64,000 nt of DNA from Symbiodinium natans (Eukaryota; Sar; Dinophyceae; Suessiales; Symbiodiniaceae): the NCBI GenBank assembly GCA_905221605.1, contig CAJNDS010000345.1:96387-160386 (forward strand), in the 5' to 3' direction. Made by a program: the position numbers and the translations under genes. Below are positions 37,031-46,900 of this stretch, piece by piece. Each line of letters begins with the position of its first letter. The first letter of the stretch is position 1. The notes under the pieces were generated by a model, which ran no database searches, had not been told where the DNA came from, and saw nothing but the letters and a program-made list of their open reading frames with translations.

Positions 37031-37940
37031 CAAACTGCTGCCACAAGAGTTGCTGGCCAAGGTCACTGGAAAGATCGAAGCGGACCACCGGAGCAAGAGG
37101 ACACCGCGGCTGGTGATCCACAGCAATGACCGAGAAACCGCTGTCGATGCAGGCACGGGACAGCGAAGCGGATCCCGCGAAGAGCTCGTAAAGGACCGAG
37201 CGAGCAGCAGGGGGCTCTTGGACAGCGTTAGGGGGATAGGGTAACCGAAAGCCTAAGTCCAAAAGGAAGTTAGTGAAATCGGCGCCCAACGATTTGCTGT
37301 CCCTGACAGAGAACGCAATCAAGACACATCGGTGACCAGACCAAGGCAGAACTGCATGTCTCACCGTGCAAGCGGGAAATTGCTGAAAGTGGGACGCAAC
37401 ATCAAGCAGGCGGCCGCGAACTCGCCCAGAAGCATGCGAGTAGACCGCCTGGCCAGTGGCATCCTCCAGGAAGATCTGGCCTCCCTTGAATTTGGTTAAG
37501 GCGAACACAACATTGACCGAGGACTTGTCATTGTGTGTATCCACATGGAGATCGGATTGAGAATCGGATGAAACGAGGATTGTGGTGAATGTATGAGCGG
37601 GGCACCGCTCACGCACGAAGCGACACAAGCAACGGGCCATGGAAGGGAAAAGGTGGGTCAGCCGCCGAACGCCGACCATAGGGCCGTGGACCCACATGCC
37701 AACTCCGAAAGACTTGTCATTAAAAGAGTCACGCCGAGATTTGCTCAGGGGCATCTGCTCGACCAAACGAAGAATTTCTTGTTCACTGATGGATGAATTC
37801 TTTAAAAATGTGCGTGCCAACACTTCAGCGGGATGTGAGGCTTGGGCACCCGCAGAAGGATCGTCGCCCCGGGCATTGGCCTGAGGACCAGGCGCGAGAG
37901 GATCCCCGAGAGGCTGGGGCGGCGCCCCCCCGGGGCCTTG
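36960..37940 (-). pseudogene. Element A pol: 2OG oxygenase-like domain and methyltransferase start
   Basis: Open from the UGA at 37,941 onward. After a Pro/Ala-rich leader comes 'MWVHGPMVGVR', 'SDLHVDTHNDK' (H-x-D-x-H-N), 'FKGGQIFLED', 'VRHAVLPWSGHRCVLIAF' (distal His and Arg) and 'LLDLGFRLP'. Then 'LYELFAGSASLSRA' with 'GFSVIAVDHQP' is motif I of a SAM-dependent methyltransferase. The 2OG part keeps every expected ligand even though the rest of pol is broken. No ATG lies between the UGA and the domain, so this product depends on reading through from gag. Confidence 0.82.
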
Positions 37941-37943
37941 TCA
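37941..37943 (-). promoter_or_regulatory. In-frame UGA between gag and pol of element A
   Basis: Gag ends '...TCPKA' with TGA followed by CAA-GGC. The next codons stay open in the same frame into the pol oxygenase-like domain. UGA followed by C is the leakiest stop context. Element B has the same arrangement. Confidence 0.7.
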
Positions 37944-39139
37944 GGCTTTGGGGCATGTATGGCCTGCATGCTCACCATGGCAGCCGATGCGCCAACACAA
38001 GTGGAAGCCTCGTCCACACCTGCCCTTTTTGCTCACCTTGAACTTGCAAACCCCGTGGTTGAAAGCGCAACACAAATGCCTGCCATCGGACAACTTGCTG
38101 ACACAACCCTCAGGCACCTGAGGGGGGGAACCCTTCCCTTGGCCTTTACCTGAACCACCTCTGCCGCCTTTGCCTTTTGGGGGACGCCCGGCAGGAGGAT
38201 CATCTGCGGATCTTTTGGCGGGCAGAGCAGGACCCGAAGGCGCGGGAAGAGCGTGCAGGAATTGCAAGACTTCGGTGGAATCGGAAAGCGATTGGATCTG
38301 CGTGTCCAAAGGCCGGGGTTGGCCCGCTGCACTAGTGAGACCCTTAGTAAGTGCATGGGCCGCCAAAGTGAACAACTGCCTATCGGCTGCAACCACCTGA
38401 CTCAAGCTGATGGGTTTGTGACCGGAAGGCACCGGTCTCTGCATCGTAACGAAAAGCTTGTGAACCCACTTTTCAAGCACGGAATGAGAAGCCAGATTGG
38501 CAGCTCCAAGGCCAGACTCCTCCTAGACCATGCTTGGCGCAGCGCCATGTCGCTGGAGGTATCACACGAACCGCTGTCGCTTCTGTGCAATCTTAAGCTG
38601 ACCGTCTGAGTCAAGAGTGAGCGTTTTCTCACGCTTCACCATGCGGATTTCTTGAGCACGAGAAGTGTACTTGTAAGGGGGCAGGTAGGTCAAAGCACCC
38701 ATCTCAAGCATGTCAACAAGTTGGTCAACAACATCATTGGAGGGCAAGGTTTCGGGAGCAAAGACTAGCCTTCCCAATCGAGCCTCCAGGTCGGCCTGGC
38801 GGGCAGCCCGTTCGGCCATGGGCATTTTCTTGATGAGGCCATCGGGCTTAGGCTCGAGGCGCATCTTCATGTCCTCGATGCTTAAGGCCTGACCTTCAAA
38901 CAGGAGCCGTCTCATGCATGCGACTTGCTGATCATCAATCCCAGGGGGGAATACTTTGCTGATCCATGTTTGCACTTGCGACTCTCAAGGCTGCCAGGGG
39001 ATGAGTTTACAGCAAAGGCAATGTGACCGAAGGTGGTGTAACCCGCATCCTTCAGTGCAGTGATATTTCGAGCTGAAAGCCCCACTCTCTTGCACCGCTC
39101 ACGGAATGCGGCAGTGGAGTCAAGAGTTACTCCTGCCAT
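37944..39139 (-). pseudogene. Element A gag-like protein, frameshifted
   Basis: ATG at 39,139 ('MAGVTLDSTAAF'). Homology with the intact element B gag runs through three frames (39,139-38,975; 38,975-38,562; 38,480-37,944): 'ALKDAGYTTFGHIAFA', 'MRRLLFEGQALSIED', 'VAADRQLFTLAAHALTKG', then a Gly/Lys-rich basic linker and a C-terminal Cys/His-rich end ('CCAFNHGVCKFKVSKKGRC', 'FHLCWRIGCHGEHAGH'). The basic linker plus Cys/His module suggests nucleic-acid binding, as in nucleocapsids. Confidence 0.7.
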
Positions 39140-39460
39140 GGCGTGGAAGAAACTCACCCCTCCTAGCTCAGCAAAATTCTCGTTAGAGTAGAGAAAGGCA
39201 TCTGCTCAGGAGTGCAGTTCACAATGATTTCAGAGCAGTAAGAATCTGCCTGATGGGGGATTGTGGCGTGTTTCGACAGTAATGATTCTGTCGTACCACT
39301 CAACGCTGAGCCTCCGGAAAAACATCGAACATGGCAAACATGAGACATGCTGCGCTAGAGATTGCGAGCACTCCAAACCGTCAAGCATTGCACGCTCAAG
39401 TTTGCGTACATGACCGCTCTTTGCATGTTTGAGCCGCAAGCCGGCAGTATCAATCAAAGC
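39140..39460. other. Spacer between YR and gag of element A
   Basis: No frame of interest. No counterpart of the C-run/G-run hairpin found in the matching spacer of element B. Confidence 0.5.
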
Positions 39461-41743
39461 TTAAAAAGGGGCCCTACCACGCAAAACCTTGGTGCACCTA
39501 AGACATGGCTCGGAATCTGCTGAAAGATCCCCACTGAGCCTGAGCTGCACGTGCTTGGAACTGTTAGCGACTCCACAAATGAAGTAGCTCTCCGCTCCTC
39601 TAAGCACATGGGAAATGCCCGATTCAAGATGCACCCAAATCTCCTCTGCATCCACATCGTCGCCAAAGGGCTGCCTCACGCCAGCGTTGGGCATGGCATC
39701 TGCAAGATTCTCCGATGCTGACGAACTGCTTGCGTTTTCTGTATCACTGAGAGACGCCTGATCATCCCGCTGCTGCTCCACAGCCGGCGGGTCGAGTTGG
39801 CGCCCCTCCTTTCGAAAGTCATCTGCAGCAGACACCACTCGTCCAACTTCCGAGAGATCAGTGTCAAAGGTTCCCTCTTCGATCGTGGAAAAGAAAAGAG
39901 AGCCATGATTTTGCCGTAAAGCTTCGTATAGGCTTGTCGCGAATAAGTCAAGGGTGACTTGTCCTTGGGCTTGAAGTGATGCCCCACTAGGCGCTGTTCC
40001 ATTGGCTTGAACACGACCACCGAACTTCGCGAGCACCAAGTCGTGAGAGTGTCTTCATGCTGTGAGAGGCTAATCAGGGCCTCCCCCTCAGGTATGCCTC
40101 CTCGGATCAAGAAATCTTGCAAGAAGAACGATGCCTCAGCTGCACTCATCTCCACGTCGCCCCAGGAGTCTGTCCTGAAGGACCAGCTAGGTAGCATGAA
40201 TTGTCCATCGCATTCGTCCAAACCTTCCGCCACTCTAGCATTCAGCCATTCGTTTCCCCATCGCTCTCCAGTCAAACCTTTTCCCAAAGCGACGTAGGGC
40301 AGCAGACGAGTTCGTGACTCCTTTGTCAGCGTAGACTTTGAAGTGATGGCTTCGGCAACCAACAAATCCTGTCGATCGTCGACTTGCAGCTCGATTTTGC
40401 AAACCCTTTGCCCATCGCTCCACCGAGCACTGCTATGGATGCAGAAAAGCAGCTGTCCACAGATGGCTTGCTCCCGGCTTTCCAGCTTCATGTGAAGACG
40501 TTCTAATGCTCTGACGGCATTCGCAGTGAGTTGGGGCTTTTGCTTCAGTGGCTCTTTAGTCTCGTACATGGTCTTGGAGACACCGGAGATCCTCGCTGAG
40601 ATGACCTCCGAAGGAATCATGTGCTTCAACTTGACGACACTGTGCAGAAAGTTCAGCGCCTCGAGGAAATGCGAAGCACTAGTTGCACTGCTCGCCGAGT
40701 CCCTGAGCATGGACACATATGCGTATATGTCGGTCTCAGAGGCTGCAAAAGGAGACTGGATTCCATTCCGAAGCGCCCATGTGAAGTACCTGAACAGCGA
40801 GCCACTGCGCTTCCTCAAAGTTCCTGTTGCCTTCGAAGCGAAAGAGTCACTGAGAGATCTGCTTGCGGCTGCATCATCCAGGTTCGACTCAAAGTCCGAG
40901 GCCAGCGCCATACCAAGCTCGGAGCACTCCACATCATAGACAAGCATGTTTCTCAGTCGTTTGAGAGCGACGTTACGCATGTCCACAGAAGACTTCTTCA
41001 CAGGGATCCTCTTCATTCTTCATGTAGCGAATTGTTCCAGGCGCGATCCTGGTCTCGGTGTCGGGCTTCTTGACAACGGGACCCTCCAGACAGTCTTTGG
41101 CACCGAAGACATTGATACTGGCGAAGTCCTTTCGGTTCCACACCTGTGTCAAGAAAGAGGGTTTTTCCCAAGCTTGAAGAGGGACGCTTCGCTTCTGGGC
41201 TGCAGCAAGAGAGCTTATCGCTTCCCGATGCACAAAATTGTCGGCTCGAGCTTGCCCTTCGTCATCTAGCACAAGAGCATCACTCAAACCGCCCTCATCG
41301 TCTGTCTCCCCGACTGAGTGAGCACGCACCGACTGCTCCAAATCCGCACCTGGGCTGTCATCTCTGCATTCGGAATACCACTCATCCTCATGAAAATCAA
41401 CTTCAGAAAAAGAGCCCCTGACATCCGATCCATCAGCTTCTGGCGTAAGGCCACCAGCCAATTCTCCAGCTTCTTGTTGGTCAAAGAGACCCTCGCCACC
41501 GTTTTCAAACACAGCATTCAAAATTTCATCAGCTTCCCTGCAAGCAAACTCCAAGGCGTCAGGGGCTTCCCCCAAATGGCTGCCAGCAACGTCCTGGAAG
41601 TCTGCGGCTTCTCCCGAAGGGCCGTCACGGCCCCCTTCAGAAGTCCCTGTGGGAGGAGCGCAGGGGACTGGAGGCAAGGTCGAAGGGGCGGCCGCCTCTA
41701 GTCGCGAAGCGTCAGCAGGAAGCGGACGCAAGCGTGGGACCAT
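39461..41743 (-). pseudogene. Element A tyrosine recombinase, frameshifted
   Basis: ATG at 41,743. An acidic N-terminal third (to about 40,973) is followed, after a frame change, by the recombinase core (41,010 to about 39,880): 'CIHSSARWSDGQRV' (box I Arg), 'SQHEDTLTTW' (His), 'EQRLVGHHF' and 'LTYSRQAY' (catalytic Tyr). After another frame change the C terminus (to 39,461) has 'YFICGV' and 'EPCLRCTKVL', a four-Cys zinc-site candidate. All catalytic residues are present but the frame is broken twice. YRs integrate a circular DNA copy, which is why such elements lack target-site duplications. Confidence 0.82.
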
Positions 41744-42009
41744 CGGCAAGCGGCTGTCAAGCGATACCACGCACGCAGAGGCAGCAAGGCCAAAATGCGA
41801 GCGCCCTCCCGCTCGCTGATCAATGTACCACGAAGGTCAGGATCAGCAATGAAAGTCCACAAACTGGAGATCTGAGCTATGCGACGAGCCAGGAGATCCG
41901 TGTAAAAGGCACGAGGTCGAATGCGCACCACTTCCAAGGGGGGAAGACGAGGAAACTCCAGGTACGAGTCTTCGGAAGACGATCCAGAAAGAGAATCCTC
42001 GAACTCCAT
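41698..42009 (-). CDS. Element A small first ORF
   Basis: ATG at 42,009, 103 codons, overlapping the start of the YR frame by about 45 nt. Acidic Ser/Glu-rich start ('MEFEDSLSGSSSEDSYLEF'), basic and aromatic end ('WYRLTAACRWSHACVRFLL'). Element B has an ORF of similar size in the same place. Function unknown; position as first ORF after A1 in both elements supports it being real. Confidence 0.55.
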   Translation of the reverse strand: MEFEDSLSGSSSEDSYLEFPRLPPLEVVRIRPRAFYTDLLARRIAQISSLWTFIADPDLRGTLISEREGARILALLPLRAWYRLTAACRWSHACVRFLLTLRD

Positions 42010-42086
42010 GCAAGACGGACCAGTGCTAGATGCGTCGTCAGGTTCGGGACCCGTGAGCCTCTTGGAAGTTCAAGCGGACTCCAGCC

Positions 42087-42406
42087 TTCAAAAATCTCCT
42101 CCCATGATTGTCGCTCTCAGCATGAGCCACTTGCGCGACAACAAGCAAGCCAGATCGTGAAAGCACACAAAACGTCACATGGAGGAAACTTTTGCCCACA
42201 TCTTTAAAAATCAAGTGCATGGCTGAAGCATGTCTCCCTCAAACTCAAACCCATACAGAGTATCTTAAAAACAAAAGCACCGATTTTTCAATGGTGGAGC
42301 AACGTACAGCTAACTGAGTTCTGCCCAAAACTCTTGTTTCTCTAAACCCGGCCGCAAGCGGCCTACCTCCCCAATCGAGAGAACTGTCAGCGAAGCTGAA
42401 AGTTTG
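42087..42406 (-). repeat. Element A split repeat A1
   Basis: Terminal repeat at the 5' (right) end, homologous to A2 (18,817-19,135). The outer edge at 42,406 meets the CTCTG array directly. The palindrome GGCCGCAAGCGGCC is present about 45 bp from the edge. Confidence 0.92.
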
Positions 42407-42977
42407 CTTCTCTGCTCTCTGCTCTCTGCTCTGCTCTCTGCTCTGCTCTCTGCTCTCTGTGCTCTGCTCTCTGTGCTCTGCTCTCTGTGCTCTGCTCTCT
42501 GTGCTCTGCTCTCTGTGCTCGTGCTCTGCTCTCTGCTCTCTGCTCTCTGCTCTCTGCTCTCTGCTCTCTGCTCTCTGCTCTCTGCTCTCTGCTCTCTGCT
42601 CTCTGCTCTCTGCTCTCTGCTCTCTGCTCTCTGCTCTCTGCTCTCTGCTCTCTGCTCTCTGCTCTCTGCTCTCTGCTCTCTGCTCTCTGCTCTCTGCTCT
42701 CTGCTCTCTGCTCTCTGCTCTCTGCTCTCTGCTCTCTGCTCTCTGCTCTCTGCTCTCTGCTCTCTGCTCTCTGCTCTCTGCTCTCTCTCTGCTCTGCTCT
42801 CTGCTCTCTGCTCTCTGCTCTCTGCTCTCTCTCTGCTCTCTGCTCTCTGCTCTCTGCTCTCTGCTCTCTGCTCTCTGCTCTCTGCTCTCTGCTCTCTGCT
42901 CTCTGCTCTCTGCTCTCTGCTCTCTGCTCTCTGCTCTCTGCTCTCTGCTCTCTGCTCTCTGCTCTCTGCTCTCTGCT
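42407..42977. repeat. CTCTG microsatellite, middle arm
   Basis: A roughly 570-bp array, mostly a 7-bp CTCTGCT unit with CTCTGTG variants at the left. It fills the whole gap between YR elements A and B. Confidence 0.96.
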
Positions 42978-43261
42978 GTCTTTAGGATTTACAAAACTGT
43001 CGACATCTGAATGTATAAAGGAAGAGGTTCATAAAGAATAGACAGTATGTAAAAATTGCGAACCCTTCCCAACACGCTCAGATTCCAATCCTTTTGCGTC
43101 ACTGCGAGTTGCCTCGGATCAGGGGAACTTTCAAAAGGTAAGGCTGGGCACAAGGGCTCATGGGACATAAAGCTCCCTGCCCTTCGACGGACCCTGCCAA
43201 AGAGTCCAGGGACCATACGGAGATTGTACTCACTGCCCTCAACGGACCCGTCATCTCCCCC
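42978..43261 (-). repeat. Element B split repeat B2
   Basis: Same sequence as 43,631-43,913, from GTCTTTAGGATTTAC to CATCTCCCC. The outer edge joins the CTCTG array, the inner edge ends in a C-run followed by the G4 motif. Confidence 0.94.
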
Positions 43262-43262
43262 C

Positions 43263-43277
43263 GGGTGGGTGGGTGGG
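43263..43277 (+). other. G-quadruplex motif between B2 and A2 of element B
   Basis: GGGTGGGTGGGTGGG: four G3 runs with single T loops. Same position as the G4 motif of element A, although the surrounding repeats of the two elements are unrelated in sequence. Confidence 0.88.
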
Positions 43278-43630
43278 AAAAATTGACAAATGTGCTCAAG
43301 AGTTCGCTAAAGAACGGCCTGCAAATGTGATAATGAAGCACATGTGCCATGTATGCAAACGACCACGAACCTCTGTTTGAGCAGGGCTGAGCGCGGCACA
43401 AGCACTTTGCATTTTGCACAAGAGAAGAATTCAAGCAGCTGTGCCTACTGCGAAGCCCCGAAAAAAACCACATGAAAAACGTCTGCATAAATCATGCCCA
43501 TGCAAGATCTGCAAACACACGTGGTAGAAAACTCAGAAACTTTAAAGACAGTTTTGCGTTGCCCCTTCTTCAAAGGGGGAAGGGGCACCTATAAATCAAA
43601 GACCACTCTATCCGCAAGCGGAGCGCGTAG
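43278..43630 (-). repeat. Element B split repeat A2
   Basis: Matches A1 (51,657-52,009). Ends in ATCCGCAAGCGGAGCGCGTA, sharing the word CCGCAAGCGG with the A repeats of element A. Directly abuts B1. Confidence 0.94.
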
Positions 43631-43913
43631 TCTTTAGGATTTACAAAACTGTCGACATCTGAATGTATAAAGGAAGAGGTTCATAAAGAATAGACAGTAT
43701 GTAAAAATTGCGAACCCTTCCCAACACGCTCAGATTCCAATCCTTTTGCGTCACTGCGAGTTGCCTCGGATCAGGGGAACTTTCAAAAGGTAAGGCTGGG
43801 CACAAGGGCTCATGGGACATAAAGCTCCCTGCCCTTCGACGGACCCTGCCAAAGAGTCCAGGGACCATACGGAGATTGTACTCACTGCCCTCAACGGACC
43901 CGTCATCTCCCCC
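43631..43913 (-). repeat. Element B split repeat B1
   Basis: Second copy of the B repeat, starting 15 bp downstream (minus strand) of the pol stop codon. The A2/B1 boundary GCGCGTA|GTCTTTAGG should equal the circle junction. Confidence 0.94.
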
Positions 43914-43928
43914 CTCAAACGTCCGGGC

Positions 43929-46900
43929 TCAAAGGAAAGGCAGTGTCCAAAGGTTTCCGCTCGAGGACGAGAGGAGGTCCCAGGGAAGGTCGCTCAGGTC
44001 CATGCACTCACCTGCTAGAAGCTGCGCAGCCTGAGAGAAGTCGACGACCTGACCTCCAATCATCTGCGCTGCCAACGCAGCTTCCCCCCTGCTAGGGAGG
44101 TCGGCCACGTTGCTTGCAGAAGGAACGCGCTCAATCCAAGACACGATGCCGTCAGCCGACTCGCTGGCGTAGAAGAGGCATGCCAAGTTCAGTAGAGAAC
44201 GAGAGGAGCTGCTGGCCTTAATGCAAGTGTACCTGGCGGCGTCATTGTCCACGTAAAAGATGCACCTCTTCCCGGCCAGTTCCGAGGCGCAGGCCCGCCT
44301 CGAGAGAACCAGCGCGTAGGCCTCCGCCTGAGAGATGACCTGCTCGATGCCCTCTGCCAGCCAGAAGTCCACAAGCTTGGGCGGGATCTCGCCCGCTGCC
44401 ACCCCTCTTCTATTGGAGCTCTGGTCCAGCAGAACTATCCCCCAGCGGGCGACGCCTTTCTCGTAGGACGCGTCAGTGAAGATGGAGACCGGGCTCCCCT
44501 GCGCCCGGAGTGAGAAGGTCCTCGGACGTGCATCAGAGAGTGTCTTCAGGATGAAGCGCCCCAGCGATTTCACCTCTTCCACGGAGGGAGAGCGGTTCAT
44601 GTAGCAGATGTTGGCCAGGGCCCTGCAGGCTATCTTCATGGCTCGTCCAGCCGCGAAGCCCACCATGAAGTTCAGTTGGCCGTGCAGGGAGGCTGCTTCC
44701 CTGCGAGTGACGCAGCCTGAGGATGCCATCCTTGAAGCCTGGGCTCGGATCTTCTCAACGCGGCTAGGCTTGTTTGCCAAGGCCACCTGACCAGCGAGAA
44801 GCTCCCCAACACTGAGTCGCTTGCCAAGCAGGTCAAAGGTCTCTTCAAAGGGGCGGCCCTTGTCATCACCCACTGCGTACGACCAACCCAGGGCGTCCAG
44901 AAGGCACTCGATGGCGAGGGAGCCCATCCTTGCAGTGGGGGCCGGCTCAAGCAAAGGGAAGTCGTCAAAATAGACCCCGCCGATCATGCCGGCGAGATGC
45001 AGGGCCAGGTGCAGCAACGACCTAGAAACCCTATTGAAACCGTAAACCGCCGCGCAGCATCCGAAGGGGAGGCTCCTGGAGATGAAGTATTTCCACGAGC
45101 CCGACCCAGGTTCCCAAACCATCAAGACTGCGAAGACGAGGTCTTTGGCCATAACCGGGATCTGCTTATAGGCCTTTTCCAGGTCCAAGCAACGCCCCAG
45201 CCACTTGACCCCCCCCAGAAGATCACCATGTGTACGCCCCACGAGCGTCGAGCCATCCGACAGCCCTACCCTGGTGAAGCCGTCGTCATGAGCAGCGTTC
45301 GCCACGAAACAGCAGAGGTTGACTAGGTAGTCGACGTCATGCAACTGAAGTAGGTCCACAGCATGGTAGGCCGTGTTAACCCCGCTCTCTTTGTAGTCAT
45401 CTATGGGCCTGCATTTCTCAGAATCCCCGGAGCCCTGGCGAACACCAAAACGCCTGCTGCAGCAAACCTCTTCTGCGCCCAGGGTTGCCTTGACGTCTTC
45501 GAGGGACTCGTAGGGGCCAATGAGGTAGCCTTTCTCCACCTCCTTCTCAGTGGCCAGCCAGACCTTGTGCAGGAGATCAGCATCATCTCCCACAGCCCCT
45601 TTTCCCGAAAGCATCTCGTTCCGCCAAACTGAGGAAGCGAGGAGGTCCTCCCTAGTGCAAGTTGCGGGGATCTCTTTCCAGTCGTAGAGCGGCGACTTCG
45701 CTGGCCTTCCTATCAAGGGGACCCCCTCCATGAGCTCCTGGGCGTCCAGGTCGGGGAAGCCTGTCTCCACGAGCAGCTTGCGCCAAAGAAGGATGTTCTT
45801 GCCCTTTAGGACCGCCTGGGCATGTGGAGGAAGTGAAGCCTGGTGGCGCCGCTCCTCCACCGCCAGCTCCTTTTTCATGGCGGCCAGACGTTTCTGCATA
45901 GACAGCCTCTTCCTGGCCGAAGGCATGAAGCCACCAGTGAACAGTTCAAAAATGTTCCTCTTGACCTGGTCGTCTATGGAGTCAGATGCATCAAAGGGGT
46001 GCGGTACCTGACAGGCCTTGGCCATAAACTCCTGCTTGGTATGCAGGACTGCAAAAGTTGAGCGGCTCCCGTCTCCTCCCCCCTCAGAAGAGAGCTCGCG
46101 AAACTCACCCTCAAGGGGGCGAACATGAGTGAAAAACTTGTACTCGGGCACCAGCGGAGGACGGCGGCGGGGTTGGCGGAGTAGAGGCCGCCTGGGGGCT
46201 GGTGCAGGCAGGCTCAGGCGGGCCCCAAGAAGAGAGACATACTGCAAGCACAGCTCAGCGGGATACTCGGCCTCCAGAGCGGTCTCAAACTGCCAGCCCC
46301 CCGCCTTGCGGTAGATCTGAAAGGGTGCATGTGTGTGCCGACCGTCACAGGGAGCCACGAGCCCTCTCAGTTCAGATGCGGAGGTGAGAAAGCGAGAAGC
46401 CTTTTTTCGATGGCCACCCCACATACACTGGTCAAAGTCAACATGGAACAAGCTTGCATACCAGCTCTGAAAAGCACGCTTCCCGGTCTGCCGAACAAAC
46501 AAGGCGAGAACACTCCACATCCAGGAGTTCACCGGATTCTCTATGGTCACGGTCCAGCCTTTGGCATATGCGTCCAGCAGCAGGGAAACAACGAAGCGGC
46601 AGAGTTCATTTGCCGCGTCAACTTTGGCTTGCTCGGCAGAGGAAAGGCCGGGAAGGCCCAGCAAGTATGTAGCATCGCGCAAGGGGCGAGGCTGCGGTGC
46701 GCCGGATCGCAAAAGATGAGCTGGGAGCTTGATCTCTCGAGCGCGGCTGCCAGTTCCGCACGGGAGGCCAAGGTGAATGCCCAAAAGGCGCCCAGAGAGA
46801 AGGCGCTCACGCAAAAGGCGCTGACAAAGGGGCACGGTGAGGTCGAGCGTCCAGACAGGATGCAAAGGCCTGTGCTGATTTCGGGGGCCGTCCACCGCCA

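Larger units (their letters stand above)
18563..42406 (-). mobile_element. YR retrotransposon A, decayed, split by a LINE
   Basis: Minus-strand order: A1 repeat (42,406-42,087), small ORF, tyrosine recombinase, gag-like protein, pol (oxygenase-like, methyltransferase-like, RT, RNase H), then B1 (19,363-19,136), A2 (19,135-18,817) and B2 (18,790-18,563). A1-genes-B1-A2-B2 is the split-direct-repeat layout of Ngaro/PAT/VIPER-type elements. A 14.9-kb LINE interrupts the last codons of RNase H. Without it the element is about 9.0 kb, the same size as element B. Several frameshifts and loss of catalytic residues in RT and methyltransferase show that it is dead. It lies in a CTCTG array on both sides. 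Confidence 0.9.

Noticed and set aside
43276-43630. Reading the repeats of elements A and B as ordinary LTRs
   Set aside because: Copies are arranged A1 - genes - B1-A2-B2, the recombinase is a tyrosine recombinase, and no target-site duplication was found, so split direct repeats fit better.
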